Source: Cupriavidus sp. D39
GTDB lineage: Bacteria; Pseudomonadota; Gammaproteobacteria; Burkholderiales; Burkholderiaceae
NCBI RefSeq assembly: GCF_026627925.1
Contig: NZ_JAPNLE010000007.1
Location: 744,001 to 808,000, forward strand
Reading direction: 5' to 3'
Length of the DNA stretch: 64,000 nt
The stretch's first letter is position 1. Each line of letters begins with the position of its first letter. This document shows, in pieces, positions 18,107 through 27,884 of this stretch. The notes below the pieces were generated by a model. That model was not told where the DNA came from. It made no database searches and worked only from the letters and a program-made list of their open reading frames with translations. The position numbers and the translations under genes were made by a program.

Positions 18107-18150
18107 CGAGAACCTCGACTTCGTCCTCTGGCGCCTGGGTGCACGCGCTC
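18107..18150 (-). repeat. scrap of the tautomerase gene
   Basis: A 22-bp stretch (18107-18128) and the following GGTGCACGCGCTC match the 3' part of the two tautomerase genes (19808 and 47811 regions). On the minus strand it encodes SACTQAPEDEVEVLA, compared with SACTGATEDEVEVLV in the full genes. It shows that a third tautomerase copy once lay here. Confidence 0.55.
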
Positions 18151-18218
18151 GCCGCTTCCAGCAGGCAGGTCGGCGAAAGGGCTCTCCACCAGCTCGTACG
18201 CTCGCAACGGGTCGAGCA

Positions 18219-19601
18219 TTAAGGCCGCTGCCCGACCGCGCTCGAGTCGTGGCTACGCGAAGAGGCCGAGGACTTGTGCTTGATCAGAGCAACCGCGACA
18301 CCGCCGATCACCGCGGCCATTGCAATGGCAAGGAAGTTCTGCACCAGCGGAAGCTTCATCGAGACCAGCAGCCCGATCACGATTGGCGCCGCGATCGCGC
18401 CGATGCGCCCGACTCCCGAGGCAAAGCCAAGTCCCGTCGAACGGATCGACGTCGGGTAGAACTGCCCGGCATACGCGTACAGCAGGATTTGCGTGCCCAG
18501 CGTCGACGCGCCGACGACGGCAACGATCAGGAACAGCGGCTGCGCGCCGTAGCCGAGCTGCGTCAGCGAGACCGCGGCGACCCCGAAGAATGCGGTCGTC
18601 ACCCACTTGATGTTCAGCTTGTCGGCGAGCCATCCGCCACCGACGGCGCCGACGACTGCACCGGCGTTGTAGGCGAGCAGGAAGTTCAGCGCGGAACCGA
18701 GGCTGTAGCCGGCCATGCCCATCAGCTTGACCAGCCACGAACTGAGCGCATAGAGCATGAACAGGCAGGTCATATAGGCGACCCAGAACATCACTGAGCT
18801 GAAGCCGCGGCCGTCCAGGAACAGCCTGCCTACGGTCGGACCTTCGGCCTTGTCCTCGGCCGGAACGAGGAACTCCTCGTGCGGCTCGAGCCGCATGTCC
18901 GGTCGGATCTTCCGGATCACTTCGCGCAGATGCGTGTGGTCCTGCTGCTTGATCAGGAATGGCAGCGACTCAGGCATGTACTTGAGGATGAACGGGATCA
19001 GCACCACTGCGGCGCCCGCGGCGATGAACACAGATTGCCAGCCATAGGTCTCGATGAACTGCTTGCCGAGCAGCGCGGCGAGGATGCTGCCGACCGCGTA
19101 GCCGCAGCACATCAGCGTGACCATCACGCTGCGCACCTTCTTCGGTGAGTATTCGGTCATCTGCGCGGCCGCATTCGGGATCGCGCCGCCGATGCCGAGC
19201 CCGGCGAGGAAGCGCATCACGCTGAAGGTGATAGGGTCGTTGGTGAACCCGGCGGCCGCGGTGAAGGCGCTGAACAGAAACACGCAGATCGAGATCGCCC
19301 AGCGGCGGCCGATCTTGTCGGCCAGCGCGCCGAGCGCGATCGCTCCGAACATCATGCCGAACAGCGCCGAACTGGCCATGAAGCCCGCGGTCGAGGCCTC
19401 GACATTCATCGCCTTCATGATCGACGGAAGCGCGGTGCCGGCGACCGCCAGGTCGTAGCCGTCGAGCACTAGGATCACGAAACACCAGATCAGCACGGAC
19501 CAGTGAAAGCTGTTGAACTTGGCCTCGTCGGCCAGTTTGTGAACGTCTATCCGGTGCATGCTTGAATGTGCAGGTGCCAGGTCAGGGCGGATTGGTTTCA
19601 T
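18219..19601 (-). CDS. MFS transporter, aromatic acid:H+ symporter (AAHS) type
   Basis: 460 residues from ATG 19601, which has AAAGGAGA at proper spacing. Twelve hydrophobic segments. The AAHS signature is present: DGYDLAVAGTALPSIM in helix 1, GALADKIGRRWA between helices 2 and 3, GLGIGGAIPNAAAQMTEYSP in helix 4. This family (PcaK, BenK) imports aromatic or other hydrophobic carboxylic acids with protons. It sits between a tautomerase and an SDR in the same direction. The start of a second copy of this gene survives at 47468. Substrate cannot be read from the sequence. Confidence 0.88.
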   Translation of the reverse strand: MKPIRPDLAPAHSSMHRIDVHKLADEAKFNSFHWSVLIWCFVILVLDGYDLAVAGTALPSIMKAMNVEASTAGFMASSALFGMMFGAIALGALADKIGRRWAISICVFLFSAFTAAAGFTNDPITFSVMRFLAGLGIGGAIPNAAAQMTEYSPKKVRSVMVTLMCCGYAVGSILAALLGKQFIETYGWQSVFIAAGAAVVLIPFILKYMPESLPFLIKQQDHTHLREVIRKIRPDMRLEPHEEFLVPAEDKAEGPTVGRLFLDGRGFSSVMFWVAYMTCLFMLYALSSWLVKLMGMAGYSLGSALNFLLAYNAGAVVGAVGGGWLADKLNIKWVTTAFFGVAAVSLTQLGYGAQPLFLIVAVVGASTLGTQILLYAYAGQFYPTSIRSTGLGFASGVGRIGAIAAPIVIGLLVSMKLPLVQNFLAIAMAAVIGGVAVALIKHKSSASSRSHDSSAVGQRP

Positions 19602-19737
19602 TGACTTGTCTCCTTTTATTATCGGTTTGAGGTTCGGTATGCGGCGCAGTAGCCACATTCTGGGCCGAGACCTCACAGCCAACGCCCGCCCTTGCATAGA
19701 AAAGGGCGGTCCCCTCAGTCCGAGCAGGCTGCATCAC

Positions 19738-20225
19738 CCTCACACGCGAGGGGCTTCGGGCAGGCGTTCACCGCCGCGCACGACGTATTTGGCGGGATAC
19801 AGTGTGACGAGAACCTCGACTTCGTCCTCCGTTGCCCCCGTGCACGCGCTCCAGATCGAGCTCACTTTTTTGGCCAGCGATAGTATGGCGCCGTCGCTGC
19901 GCCCATCACGTATGTGGCAGAAGATCAGCGTTTCGGAAGTGGGCTCTCCCGAACGGTAGAGGTTGTCGGGCGTGGCTTCATGGAATACGACGCTAATCAA
20001 GTCGAGCGGCGAAAGGATGATCTCCCTGATCGCGCTCGTGAACTCGCTGGCGATCTTGGCCTTGACGCCAGCTTCGATTCCGACCTTGCATTCGCAAACA
20101 ATGATAGGCATGTTATGTCTCCGTGAAGTTAGGGCTGCTGAGGCCTCAGTCTCTCGGAACGTCGCCGCCGGTGATTGCAACGGGGCGCCACCACTTGCTT
20201 GGAAGTGCCATGACATGGCGTCGTG
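19738..20225. repeat. 488-bp near-identical repeat, copy 1 (tautomerase gene and leader)
   Basis: It matches 47740-48227 over its whole length with only scattered substitutions and the same orientation. The edges are sharp: CCTCACACGCGAGG on the left and CATGACATGGCGTCGTG on the right; beyond these the flanks are unrelated. Confidence 0.9.
19740..20111 (-). CDS. tautomerase-superfamily protein (copy 1)
   Basis: 123 residues. After removal of the initiator Met the N-terminus is PIIVCECKVG; an N-terminal Pro is the catalytic base of 4-oxalocrotonate tautomerase-like enzymes. The length is that of the longer, duplicated-fold members (MSAD/cis-CaaD type) rather than the 62-residue 4-OT. ATG 20111 is preceded by CGGAGACATAAC. 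It is the first gene before the MFS carrier, also on the minus strand. Such enzymes isomerise or hydrate enol/unsaturated acids in catabolic pathways; the exact reaction is unknown. A copy differing by few residues (K/R near position 19) is at 47742. Confidence 0.75.
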   Translation of the reverse strand: MPIIVCECKVGIEAGVKAKIASEFTSAIREIILSPLDLISVVFHEATPDNLYRSGEPTSETLIFCHIRDGRSDGAILSLAKKVSSIWSACTGATEDEVEVLVTLYPAKYVVRGGERLPEAPRV

Positions 20226-20770
20226 GCCCGCCAATCCAGGCCAAGCTCGTTATCGGTGGGCCGGTGCCCCTGTGCGACGTATGTAGTGTCGCAAACATTG
20301 CCCACTCGTTTGGCACCTGCCAGATTGCACGTTGAGAGAGTCGGGCGGAGTCAACCTCCACGGTCGAGCAACTCACAGGCCACGCGCCCGGTGCGCTGAC
20401 GCAGTGGCTGAACATCGCGCTATTCATGGCGTAATAGACAGATGGCCCCACAACTGCGGCCGGCGACGTCAGGTCCTCAAGTCAGCCACAGTGACGCGCC
20501 GATCAGACGCGTGAAGGCCGGCGCCACCTTGAAGCAGTTCAGGTAAGGGGCGGTATCGGTGGAGACGTCAGGCCAGCGAAGTCATATCGGTCGACGAAAA
20601 AAGGGCTGCCTGCTCGGCAAGACATGCGCGGCCGATTTGGCCTTTCGTGCAGAAAAGTCTTTCAGCGAGCACTGCCTGACCCCGATCCCCGGGGTCGCGG
20701 AAAGCATCGACCGGAAAGCGCAGCGACTCACACTCAAGAATGGATGGAGGAAACCCTTGTTGACAGGGGG
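20226..20770. other. intergenic, nothing recognised
   Basis: About 540 bp between the divergent tautomerase and SDR genes. Several short open frames exist but none has a recognisable product or good start signal. Confidence 0.4.
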
Positions 20771-20810
20771 TTGACGATAACATACGCTTCTTTTACTAAA
20801 CGTACGTTTA
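20771..20810 (+). promoter_or_regulatory. promoter with TetR-type operator 1 (variant)
   Basis: TTGACG (20771-20776), 17 bp, TACTAA (20794-20799). The perfect palindrome TAAACGTACGTTTA (20797-20810) overlaps the -10 box. Its surroundings (TACTAAACG..CGTTTATTAA) resemble operator 3 (minus strand, 37.5 kb) closely; the centre is TA instead of AT. Confidence 0.65.
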
Positions 20811-20867
20811 TTAAACGCACCTCATGTGCGGCCCCGGGCCCTCTTACTCATCCATGGAGCAATTCAC

Positions 20868-21593
20868 ATGGCAGACAAGAAAGCCATTCTGGCGATTGGA
20901 GCCGGCGACGCTACCGGCGGCGCCATCGCCAAGTGCTTTGCCAAAGAGGGCTACATCGCATGCGTTACCCGCCTAACTGTTGACAAGCTCCAGCCCCTGG
21001 TGACGAGATCAGGGCCGAAGGCGGCGAGGCGCACGGCTTCGGCTCCAACACGCGCAAGGAGGACGACATGATCTCGCTGGTGCAGCAGATCGAGAAGGAC
21101 ATCGCGCCGATCGAAGTGGCGGTCTTCAACATCGGCGCCAATGTTCGCTTCGGCACCACCGAGACCGCCACTCGCGTCTACACCAAGGTCTGGGAGATGG
21201 CCTGCCTCGGCGGCTTCCTGATGGGTCGCGAAACGGCGAAGGTCATGCTGCCGCGGGGTCGCGGCACCATCATCTTTACGGGCGCGCCGGCCAGCTTGCG
21301 CGGACGCGAAGGTCTTGCTGCATTCGCCGGCGCCAAGCATGCGCTGCGCGCGCTCGCGCAAAGCATGGCCTGCGGACTGGGCCGCAAGGGAATCCACGTC
21401 GCGCATCCCGCAATCGACGCCGCGAACGACACGGCGTTCATCCGCGACAACTTCCCCGAGCGTTATGCGCTGAAGGACCAGGATGGAATCGTTCAACCCA
21501 GCTCGATGGCAAATGCTTACTGGAATTTGCATCAGCAGTCCGCGATGCCTGGACGACGAGATGGAACTGCGGCCCTGGATGGAAACGTTCTGA
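20868..21593 (+). pseudogene. atypical SDR (paralogue 1) with single-base indels
   Basis: It starts MADKKAILAIGAGDATGGAI and belongs to the same subgroup as the genes at 25394 and 37472. A base is missing near 21001 (VDEIRAEGGEAHGFGS would be restored) and one or two near 21528-21555, so the true tail (ELRPWMETF-like, TGA 21591-21593) is in another frame. The body (VFNIGANVRFG, GTIIFTGAPASLRG, AAFAGAKHALRALAQSM) is well conserved. The position of the SDR catalytic Tyr is Phe (FAGAK). Operator 1 lies upstream. Function unknown. Confidence 0.7.
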
Positions 21594-21603
21594 GACCCGG
21601 ACG

Positions 21604-21816
21604 GTGCCAACCGCAGATTTCCAGCTGCGCTTCCGCTCCCTCTTTACTGACGGAGAAGCGTTCGTCTTCCCTTGCAACGCCAGCGGCCACGTCGTCCTGG
21701 ACGCATTGGTCGAGCGTCCCCGTAGCAGCTACCTCTTTGCCCGCGCCACGGTCGGCCGGTTCTATGCCCCACCGCAAATCATTGTCGCGCCGCAGTGCGA
21801 ATCGGAGCCAACTTGA
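21604..21816 (+). CDS. small conserved hypothetical protein
   Basis: 70 residues from GTG 21604: VPTADFQLRFRSLFTDGEAF, FPCNASGHVVLDALVERPRS, SYLFARATVGRFYAPP. I recognise the pattern (RFRSxF..G.A.xFPCDAxGxVxLD.L....NYLYARAxVGRE) as a family of small proteins common in Burkholderiales, function unknown. No strong ribosome binding site is seen; it starts 10 bp after the SDR stop and may be co-transcribed with it. Confidence 0.45.
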   Translation: MPTADFQLRFRSLFTDGEAFVFPCNASGHVVLDALVERPRSSYLFARATVGRFYAPPQIIVAPQCESEPT

Positions 21817-21983
21817 CGAGTGCGAGGCACTTGATGCGATGGCTCCCCAGACCTCCCACAACCGCTGGGCATGTATTTCGCGGCTCAAAACCCGGCCCGC
21901 GCGTACCCCTGTCAGCGCTTCGCCCACACCCTCACGAATTTGCACGCATGACTCGGGGCCGCCGTAGCTGGCTAAGCCTTCAA

Positions 21984-22042
21984 CGTATCACTCTTTCTTT
22001 CACAACAATTTGCCGGTTTTGACCGGTGTACGGAGACAAACC
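21984..22042 (+). repeat. leader repeat, copy 1
   Basis: The sequence from TATCACTCTTTCTTTCACAA to CGGAGACAAAC is about 85% like the leader of the Bug receptor gene at 23352-23408. It contains CCGGT/ACCGG, able to form a small hairpin, and ends with the ribosome binding site CGGAGACAAA. It shows that TTG 22043 is used as the start of the next gene, because the ATG of the Bug gene occupies the same place. Confidence 0.65.
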
Positions 22043-23302
22043 TTGGCACAAGGTCGCAGCACATTTCTCAAGTCCTCCGTCGCGCTGGCAGCGTTGCCGG
22101 TCGCCGGTTGCCGCTCGTCGTCGGATGACACCGCCGCACTGAAAGCCAACGCCGATTCCGTGCTGACCCGTGCCGTCGCATCCGGCGACACAGCCGGCGT
22201 AGCCGCCGCGGTGATCACTCGCGATGAGACCCTCTACTCCGCGGCGCAGGGAGCGCGCGCGCTCGGCGCCTCCGCAGCGATGGACATGGACACGGTGATG
22301 CTCATCGCCTCCATGACCAAGCCGATCACCAGCGCCGCAGCCATGCAGCTGGTCGAGCAGGGCAAGTTGAGCCTGGACGGTCCAGCGTCCGCGGTGATCC
22401 CCGAGCTGGGCGTTCTCAAGGTTCTGGAGGGCTGGGACACGAATGGCGCGCCCGAACTGCGAGATGCCGAGGGCCAGCTCACCCTGCGGCATCTGCTCAC
22501 CCATACGTCCGGCTTTACCTACGAGATCTGGAACGCGGACCTGGAGCGCTACTACCGCACGCAGAACGTCCCCGGCATCCTAACGGGGCAGAAAGCGGCG
22601 CTGCGGGTGCCTCTGTGCTTCGACCCCGGCACGCGCTGGAATTATGGCATCGGCATCGATTGGGTGGGCCAGCTGATCGAAGCCGCCAGCGGCCTGCGCC
22701 TGGGTGACTACTTCCAGCGCAACATCACAGGACCGCTGGGCATGGACAGCACGGCGTTTAAGATCACCACGGCCATGCGCACCCGACTGGCCGGCATGCA
22801 TTTGCGCGGAGACGACGGAAAATTATCCGTGATCGATCTGGGAACAGTGCAGGATCCCGAGTTCGAGTCGGGCGGCGCAGGCCTGTACTCGACCGCCAAC
22901 GACTACCTGAAGTTCATGCGCATGATCCTCAATGCGGGGCGGGGCAACGGCAACCAGATCCTCAAGCCGGAGACGGTGGCCCTGATGTCGCGCAATGCCA
23001 TGGGGCCGCTTCGCGTGAGCAAGCTACCGACGCAGATTCCTTTTCTCTCGCGCGACGTGGAATTCTTCCCCGGTGTGCCCAAGACCTGGGGCCTGGGCTT
23101 CATGATCAACGAGAGTGCGGCGCCCACCGGCCGCAGTGCCGGCAGCTTGGCCTGGGCGGGGCTGGCCAATACGTACTTCTGGATCGACCCCACCCTGAAC
23201 ATCGCAGGCCTGGCCATGATGCAGTCGCTGCCGTCCGTGGACCCGAGAACCGTGGACGTGTTCTACGGTTTTGAAAAGAGCGTTTACGCCTCGCCGAACT
23301 GA
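22043..23302 (+). CDS. serine hydrolase, beta-lactamase class C/EstB-like lipoprotein
   Basis: 419 residues from TTG 22043, chosen from the shared leader and CGGAGACAAA. The signal sequence ends in lipobox VAGC. The SxxK motif is SMTK (about residue 89-92; ASMTKPITSAAAMQLVEQGK), followed by LTLRHLLTHTSGFTY and WNYGIGIDWVGQLIE, where Tyr would be the second catalytic residue. The HxG-type third motif may be WAG near residue 375. Family members are esterases, DD-peptidases or lactamases. In this context (periplasmic, beside a Bug receptor and catabolic enzymes) an esterase or amidase making a carboxylate for uptake is plausible (inference). Confidence 0.82.
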   Translation: MAQGRSTFLKSSVALAALPVAGCRSSSDDTAALKANADSVLTRAVASGDTAGVAAAVITRDETLYSAAQGARALGASAAMDMDTVMLIASMTKPITSAAAMQLVEQGKLSLDGPASAVIPELGVLKVLEGWDTNGAPELRDAEGQLTLRHLLTHTSGFTYEIWNADLERYYRTQNVPGILTGQKAALRVPLCFDPGTRWNYGIGIDWVGQLIEAASGLRLGDYFQRNITGPLGMDSTAFKITTAMRTRLAGMHLRGDDGKLSVIDLGTVQDPEFESGGAGLYSTANDYLKFMRMILNAGRGNGNQILKPETVALMSRNAMGPLRVSKLPTQIPFLSRDVEFFPGVPKTWGLGFMINESAAPTGRSAGSLAWAGLANTYFWIDPTLNIAGLAMMQSLPSVDPRTVDVFYGFEKSVYASPN

Positions 23303-23351
23303 TGCCTGAAGGGCGGTCACCGCCCTTCAGGATCGAGGGCGCAGGGTCTAT

Positions 23352-23408
23352 GACATGACTCCTTCCTTCACAACACTTTACCGGTTTGACCGGCGCACGG
23401 AGACAAAC
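23352..23408 (+). repeat. leader repeat, copy 2
   Basis: Matches 21984-22042, apart from one T less in the CCGGTTT-GACCGG hairpin and scattered changes. It ends at the ATG of the Bug receptor gene. Confidence 0.65.
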
Positions 23409-24395
23409 ATGAAAACACTGACTCGCAGACTCTTTGATGCCGCTGTTGTAGTCGCGCTTTGCTGCGCCGCCGCCGCGACGGCGCAGCCCTATCCAAACAA
23501 ATCCATCCTGATCAAGGTCGCTTACCCGCCCGGGTTCGGGGTGGACGCTTCAGTGCGTCCATCCGCACCCGTGCTGGAGCGCGCCCTTGGGCAGATTCTC
23601 GTGATCGACAATATGCCCGGTGCGAACGGCTCCATCGCGGCGATGAATGTGTTGAAGGCGTCGCCAGACGGATACACGCTGCTCGCGACGGCGGGTCCGG
23701 ATTTACTGGTGGCGCCGCTCACGGTCGCTTCGGCTAAGTACACGTTCGACAGCTTCAAGCTCATCGGTTCGTTCGGGATTTCGGACATGGTCCTGGTCAG
23801 TCATCCCGACCGCCCTTTCAACAACCTCACCGCGCTCCTCGAACACATGCAAAAGCGTGGCGCGAAGGAGCTTTCCATTGCCCACTGGGGCCAGGGCACG
23901 CTCGCTCATCTCGCGGCCGCTGAATTCCAGGAGCGGGTCGGCGTCAAGTTGCTGGAGGTGCCGTACAAAGGCATCGCTCCCATGGCCACGGCCGTCGCAG
24001 GTGGCGAGGTGGACCTCGCGTTTGTTCCTCTTGCGGGGCCAATCCTAGGAATGGTTCAGACCGGGCGGATCAAGGCCATCGCCTTCGCGAGCGCCAAGCG
24101 ACATCCGCTCATGCCGGATGTCGCGACGCTGAGCGAGCACACTCGATTCAAGAACTTCGAATTCGGCATCTGGACGGGCTTGTTCGCGCCCGCGCGCACA
24201 ACCGATGCCGTTGTCGCGCGCCTGAGCAGGGCCTTCCAGCAGTGGAACGACAGCCCGGAATTCCTCGCGCTCGCTACTGCGCAGGGCTTTCGCAAGCTGG
24301 ACTCAATGACGCCGCAGCAGGCAGCGGCCTTCTTGCGCGTAGAGAACGAAAAGTTTGTCAACATCGCAAAGACCCTTAATCTGGTGGCGCAATAA
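23409..24395 (+). CDS. Bug-family (TctC-like) periplasmic solute-binding protein
   Basis: 328 residues from ATG 23409. A signal peptide ends AAATAQ|PYPNK. The Bug pattern follows: AYPPGFGVDASVRPSAPVLE, VIDNMPGANGSIAAMNVLKA, DGYTLLATAG, LEVPYKGIAPMATAVAGGEVD, and a C-terminal GLFAPARTTDAVVARLSRAF. These bind small carboxylates for tripartite (TctAB) uptake or as sensors; Burkholderiales carry hundreds of orphan copies. No TctA/TctB is nearby. It shares its leader with the serine hydrolase upstream, so the two are probably expressed together. Confidence 0.9.
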   Translation: MKTLTRRLFDAAVVVALCCAAAATAQPYPNKSILIKVAYPPGFGVDASVRPSAPVLERALGQILVIDNMPGANGSIAAMNVLKASPDGYTLLATAGPDLLVAPLTVASAKYTFDSFKLIGSFGISDMVLVSHPDRPFNNLTALLEHMQKRGAKELSIAHWGQGTLAHLAAAEFQERVGVKLLEVPYKGIAPMATAVAGGEVDLAFVPLAGPILGMVQTGRIKAIAFASAKRHPLMPDVATLSEHTRFKNFEFGIWTGLFAPARTTDAVVARLSRAFQQWNDSPEFLALATAQGFRKLDSMTPQQAAAFLRVENEKFVNIAKTLNLVAQ

Positions 24396-24422
24396 CGCTG
24401 CCGCGCCGGAAAGGCCCATACT

Positions 24423-25079
24423 ATGACCGTTCGAGACTTTCACTACTACGAGCCCGCCGAGGGCCACGGGCTGAGCCACAACCCGCTCAATGCGCTGGTG
24501 GCACCGCGACCCATCGGCTGGATCTCGTCACGCGACGCGCAGGGGCGGGTCAATCTCGCGCCCTACAGTTTCTTCAACGCGTTCAACTATGACCCACCGA
24601 TCATCGGATTTTCTTCGATCGCCTGGAAGGATAGCGTTCAAAACGCATCGGAAACGCGTGAGTTCACCTGGAACCTGGTCACCCGCGAACTCGGTGATCA
24701 GATGAACCAGACCTCATCACCGCTTCCGCGCGGCGAGGACGAGTTCCGGTTCGCCGGCCTCACGGCCGTGGCGGGTCGCAAGGTCAACGTCCCGCGGGTG
24801 GGCGAAAGCCGCGCGGCTATGGAATGCAAGGTGATCGACATCGTGCAATTCCGAAACACCGAAGGCGAAAAGGTAGGTGGCTGGCTCGTCTTGGGCGAAG
24901 TCGTGGCCGTGTACATCGACAAGACACTCCTGAAAGACGGCGTGTATCAGACAGCCGAGGCATATCCGATCATGCGGTCCGGCGGACTGAATGACTATGT
25001 CCAGGTCTCGCCAGAGAATGTCTTTCAGATCGCGCGGCTCGCGGGCGCTAGCAGCCCGTCGTCGCACGGCAAGGGATAG
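24423..25079 (+). CDS. flavin reductase-like FMN-binding protein
   Basis: 218 residues: MTVRDFHYYEPAEGHGLSHN, LVAPRPIGWISSRDAQGRVN, APYSFFNAFNYDPPIIGFSS, then FTWNLVTRELGDQMNQTSS. This is the split-barrel flavin reductase fold of the DIM6/NTAB group, where APYSFF and the following PP..GFS bind FMN. Members reduce flavins for a monooxygenase partner or act on small substrates; a nitronate monooxygenase-like gene is 1 kb downstream. It begins 27 bp after the Bug gene in the same direction. Confidence 0.85.
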   Translation: MTVRDFHYYEPAEGHGLSHNPLNALVAPRPIGWISSRDAQGRVNLAPYSFFNAFNYDPPIIGFSSIAWKDSVQNASETREFTWNLVTRELGDQMNQTSSPLPRGEDEFRFAGLTAVAGRKVNVPRVGESRAAMECKVIDIVQFRNTEGEKVGGWLVLGEVVAVYIDKTLLKDGVYQTAEAYPIMRSGGLNDYVQVSPENVFQIARLAGASSPSSHGKG

Positions 25080-25329
25080 CACCGTCCGCAAGACGTCACA
25101 TGCCTAGGAGATGCAACACCCCCATGCCGGCCTAGTGCTGCCGCAACCGCCGGCCATGGACATGGTAGGCCATGCGGTATTCCACCGTGGGTGAATACTT
25201 GAAATTCATCCGAATGCCCGCGATACGCCTGAACCGCTGGGTGGTCGGACGCCGATACGCTGGTCTGCTGGACGCCGCCTGAGGGCGGTCCGGGCCTTAC
25301 GAATGCAACTAGAGCTTTTTAGAGAAGTC
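25080..25329. other. intergenic, nothing recognised before the promoter
   Basis: No gene or clear terminator is visible between the flavin reductase gene and the promoter at 25330. Confidence 0.35.
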
Positions 25330-25373
25330 TTGACACCTGGTGCGCAAGCACGTACTTTTACATAACGATCGTT
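25330..25373 (+). promoter_or_regulatory. promoter with TetR-type operator 2
   Basis: TTGACA (25330-25335), 17 bp, TACTTT (25353-25358), then the palindrome AACGATCGTT (25364-25373, wider TAACGATCGTTTA) where transcription should begin. GGAAAGGGAG before ATG 25394 is a strong ribosome binding site. Confidence 0.75.
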
Positions 25374-25393
25374 TATCAAAGGAAAGGGAGTTC

Positions 25394-26129
25394 ATGGAAC
25401 CCACTAGCCTGAAAGTCGCGCTGGTCATCGGCGCAGGTGATTCGACCGGCGGAGCCATCGCATGCCGGTTTGCTCGTGAAGGGTTCGTTGTCTGCGCCAC
25501 CCGCCGCGATGCCGAGAAGCTTACGCCGCTGCTCGAAAAGATCCGCGACCAGGAAGGCAAGGCCCACGGCTTTGGTTCCCATGCCCGCAAGGAAGAAGAA
25601 GTTGTCGCACTCATCGAGAAGATCGAGTCGGAGATCGGTCCCATCGAGGTGCTCGTGTTCAACATCGGCGCCAAATGTGCCGTGCAGCATCCTGGAAGAG
25701 ACCGGGCGCAAGTACTTCAAGATCTGGGAGATGGCGTGTTTCTCGGGCTTCTTGAACGGCCGCGAAGTGGCTCGCAGAATGGTGGCACGCGGCCGCGGCA
25801 CAATCCTGTTCACCGGCGCGACGGCCGGCATTCGCGGCTCCGCCAACTTCGCCGCCTTTGCAGGTGCCAAGCATGCGCTGCGCGCGCTGGCTCAAAGCAT
25901 GGCTCGCGAACTGGGTCCGAAGAACATCCACGTGGCCCATGTTGTCGTCGACGGAGCCATCGACACCGAATTCATCCGCAACAATTTCCCCCAGCGCTAT
26001 GCGCTCAAAGAACAGGACGGCATCCTCAATCCCGAGCAAATCGCGGACAACTACTGGTACCTGCACACGCAGCCGCGTGATGCCTGGACCCACGAACTCG
26101 ATCTCAGGCCCTACATGGGACGCTTCTGA
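25394..26129 (+). pseudogene. atypical SDR (paralogue 2), one extra base
   Basis: It starts MEPTSLKVALVIGAGDSTGG with nucleotide motif GAGDSTGGAIA. The frame breaks at 25673-25675, where AAA stands for AA; with one A less the text reads IGANVPCSILEETGRKYFKI and continues to ELDLRPYMGRF and TGA 26127-26129. The repaired length is about 244 residues. The block where YxxxK is expected reads FAGAKHALRALAQSM, so Tyr is replaced by Phe. Closest relative in the window is the SDR at 37472. It heads a plus-strand operon with the nitronate monooxygenase-like and DSBA genes under operator 2. Confidence 0.75.
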
Positions 26130-26156
26130 GACGGACCCACTCCACAACCAATATGA

Positions 26157-27173
<1,017 letters not shown>

Positions 27174-27222
27174 GGAAACTCGACGTACACATCGGAAATC
27201 CATTAGACTCAGAAGAAAACTC

Positions 27223-27808
27223 ATGTCCAAGACCGCGGAGTTCTATTTCGACCTCGGCAGTCCGGCATCGTACCTCGCATGGACGCAATTGCCGACGATC
27301 TGCGAAGAAACCGGTGGCACGCTTGTCTACAAGCCCATATTGCTCGGCGGCGTATTCCAGGCCATTGGCAATGCCTCGCCCGCGACAATTCCGGCCAAGG
27401 GCGCATACACCAACATCGATTACGCCCGGCACGCAAGGCTTACGGCGTTCCCTATCAGTGCAACACGTTGGTGAGTGCCAGGATCGCCTCGACGTCGAAC
27501 CCAGCGTCGACCGGCGTTTTGGCGACAAGCTGGGGCCGGTTGAGGTTCAGCGCATCGAGCTCACGCTAATGCGAACCGCCACCGGCGTACAGATGAGAAT
27601 GCCCGACCGGTTCCAGGATTTCCTGCGCAGCGTCTTCCATGCGTTGTGGGTCGATGCCGAGGTGAAGTCGCAACTGCGCTCGACGACGGAAGAGGCCGTC
27701 AAGCGTGGTGTGTTCGGCGCCCCGACCACTTTCGTCGGCGAGCATATGTTCTTCGGCCAAGACCGCCTCGAATGGGTCTGTCACGCGCTGCAAGGCAAGC
27801 CTCTGTGA
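27223..27808 (+). pseudogene. DSBA-family isomerase (2-hydroxychromene-2-carboxylate isomerase-like), scrambled
   Basis: It starts MSKTAEFYFDLGSPASYLAW with the FDLGSPxSY pattern that replaces CxxC in these glutathione-dependent isomerases, and ends GVFGAPTTFVGEHMFFGQDR. In between, 27466-27560 is inverted: its minus strand encodes LDALNLNRPQLVAKTPVDAG and FDVEAILALTN, a piece that belongs after HALWVDA, where the plus strand now jumps straight to EVKSQLRSTTEEAVKRG. The region NPHFPVNT before LMRTATG is lost. There is also a frame slip near 27440. So the gene is truly rearranged, not just misread. An intact relative is at 34323. Confidence 0.75.
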
Positions 27809-27884
27809 ATTGATCCGGCCGTCTCCGGCGGCCCGGCTCTGACCCGGCATCCAGGCTTCCCGTGGCAAACTCCCATCCTAGCGA
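27809..27884. other. short spacer, nothing recognised
   Basis: Separates two rearranged pseudogenes. Confidence 0.3.
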
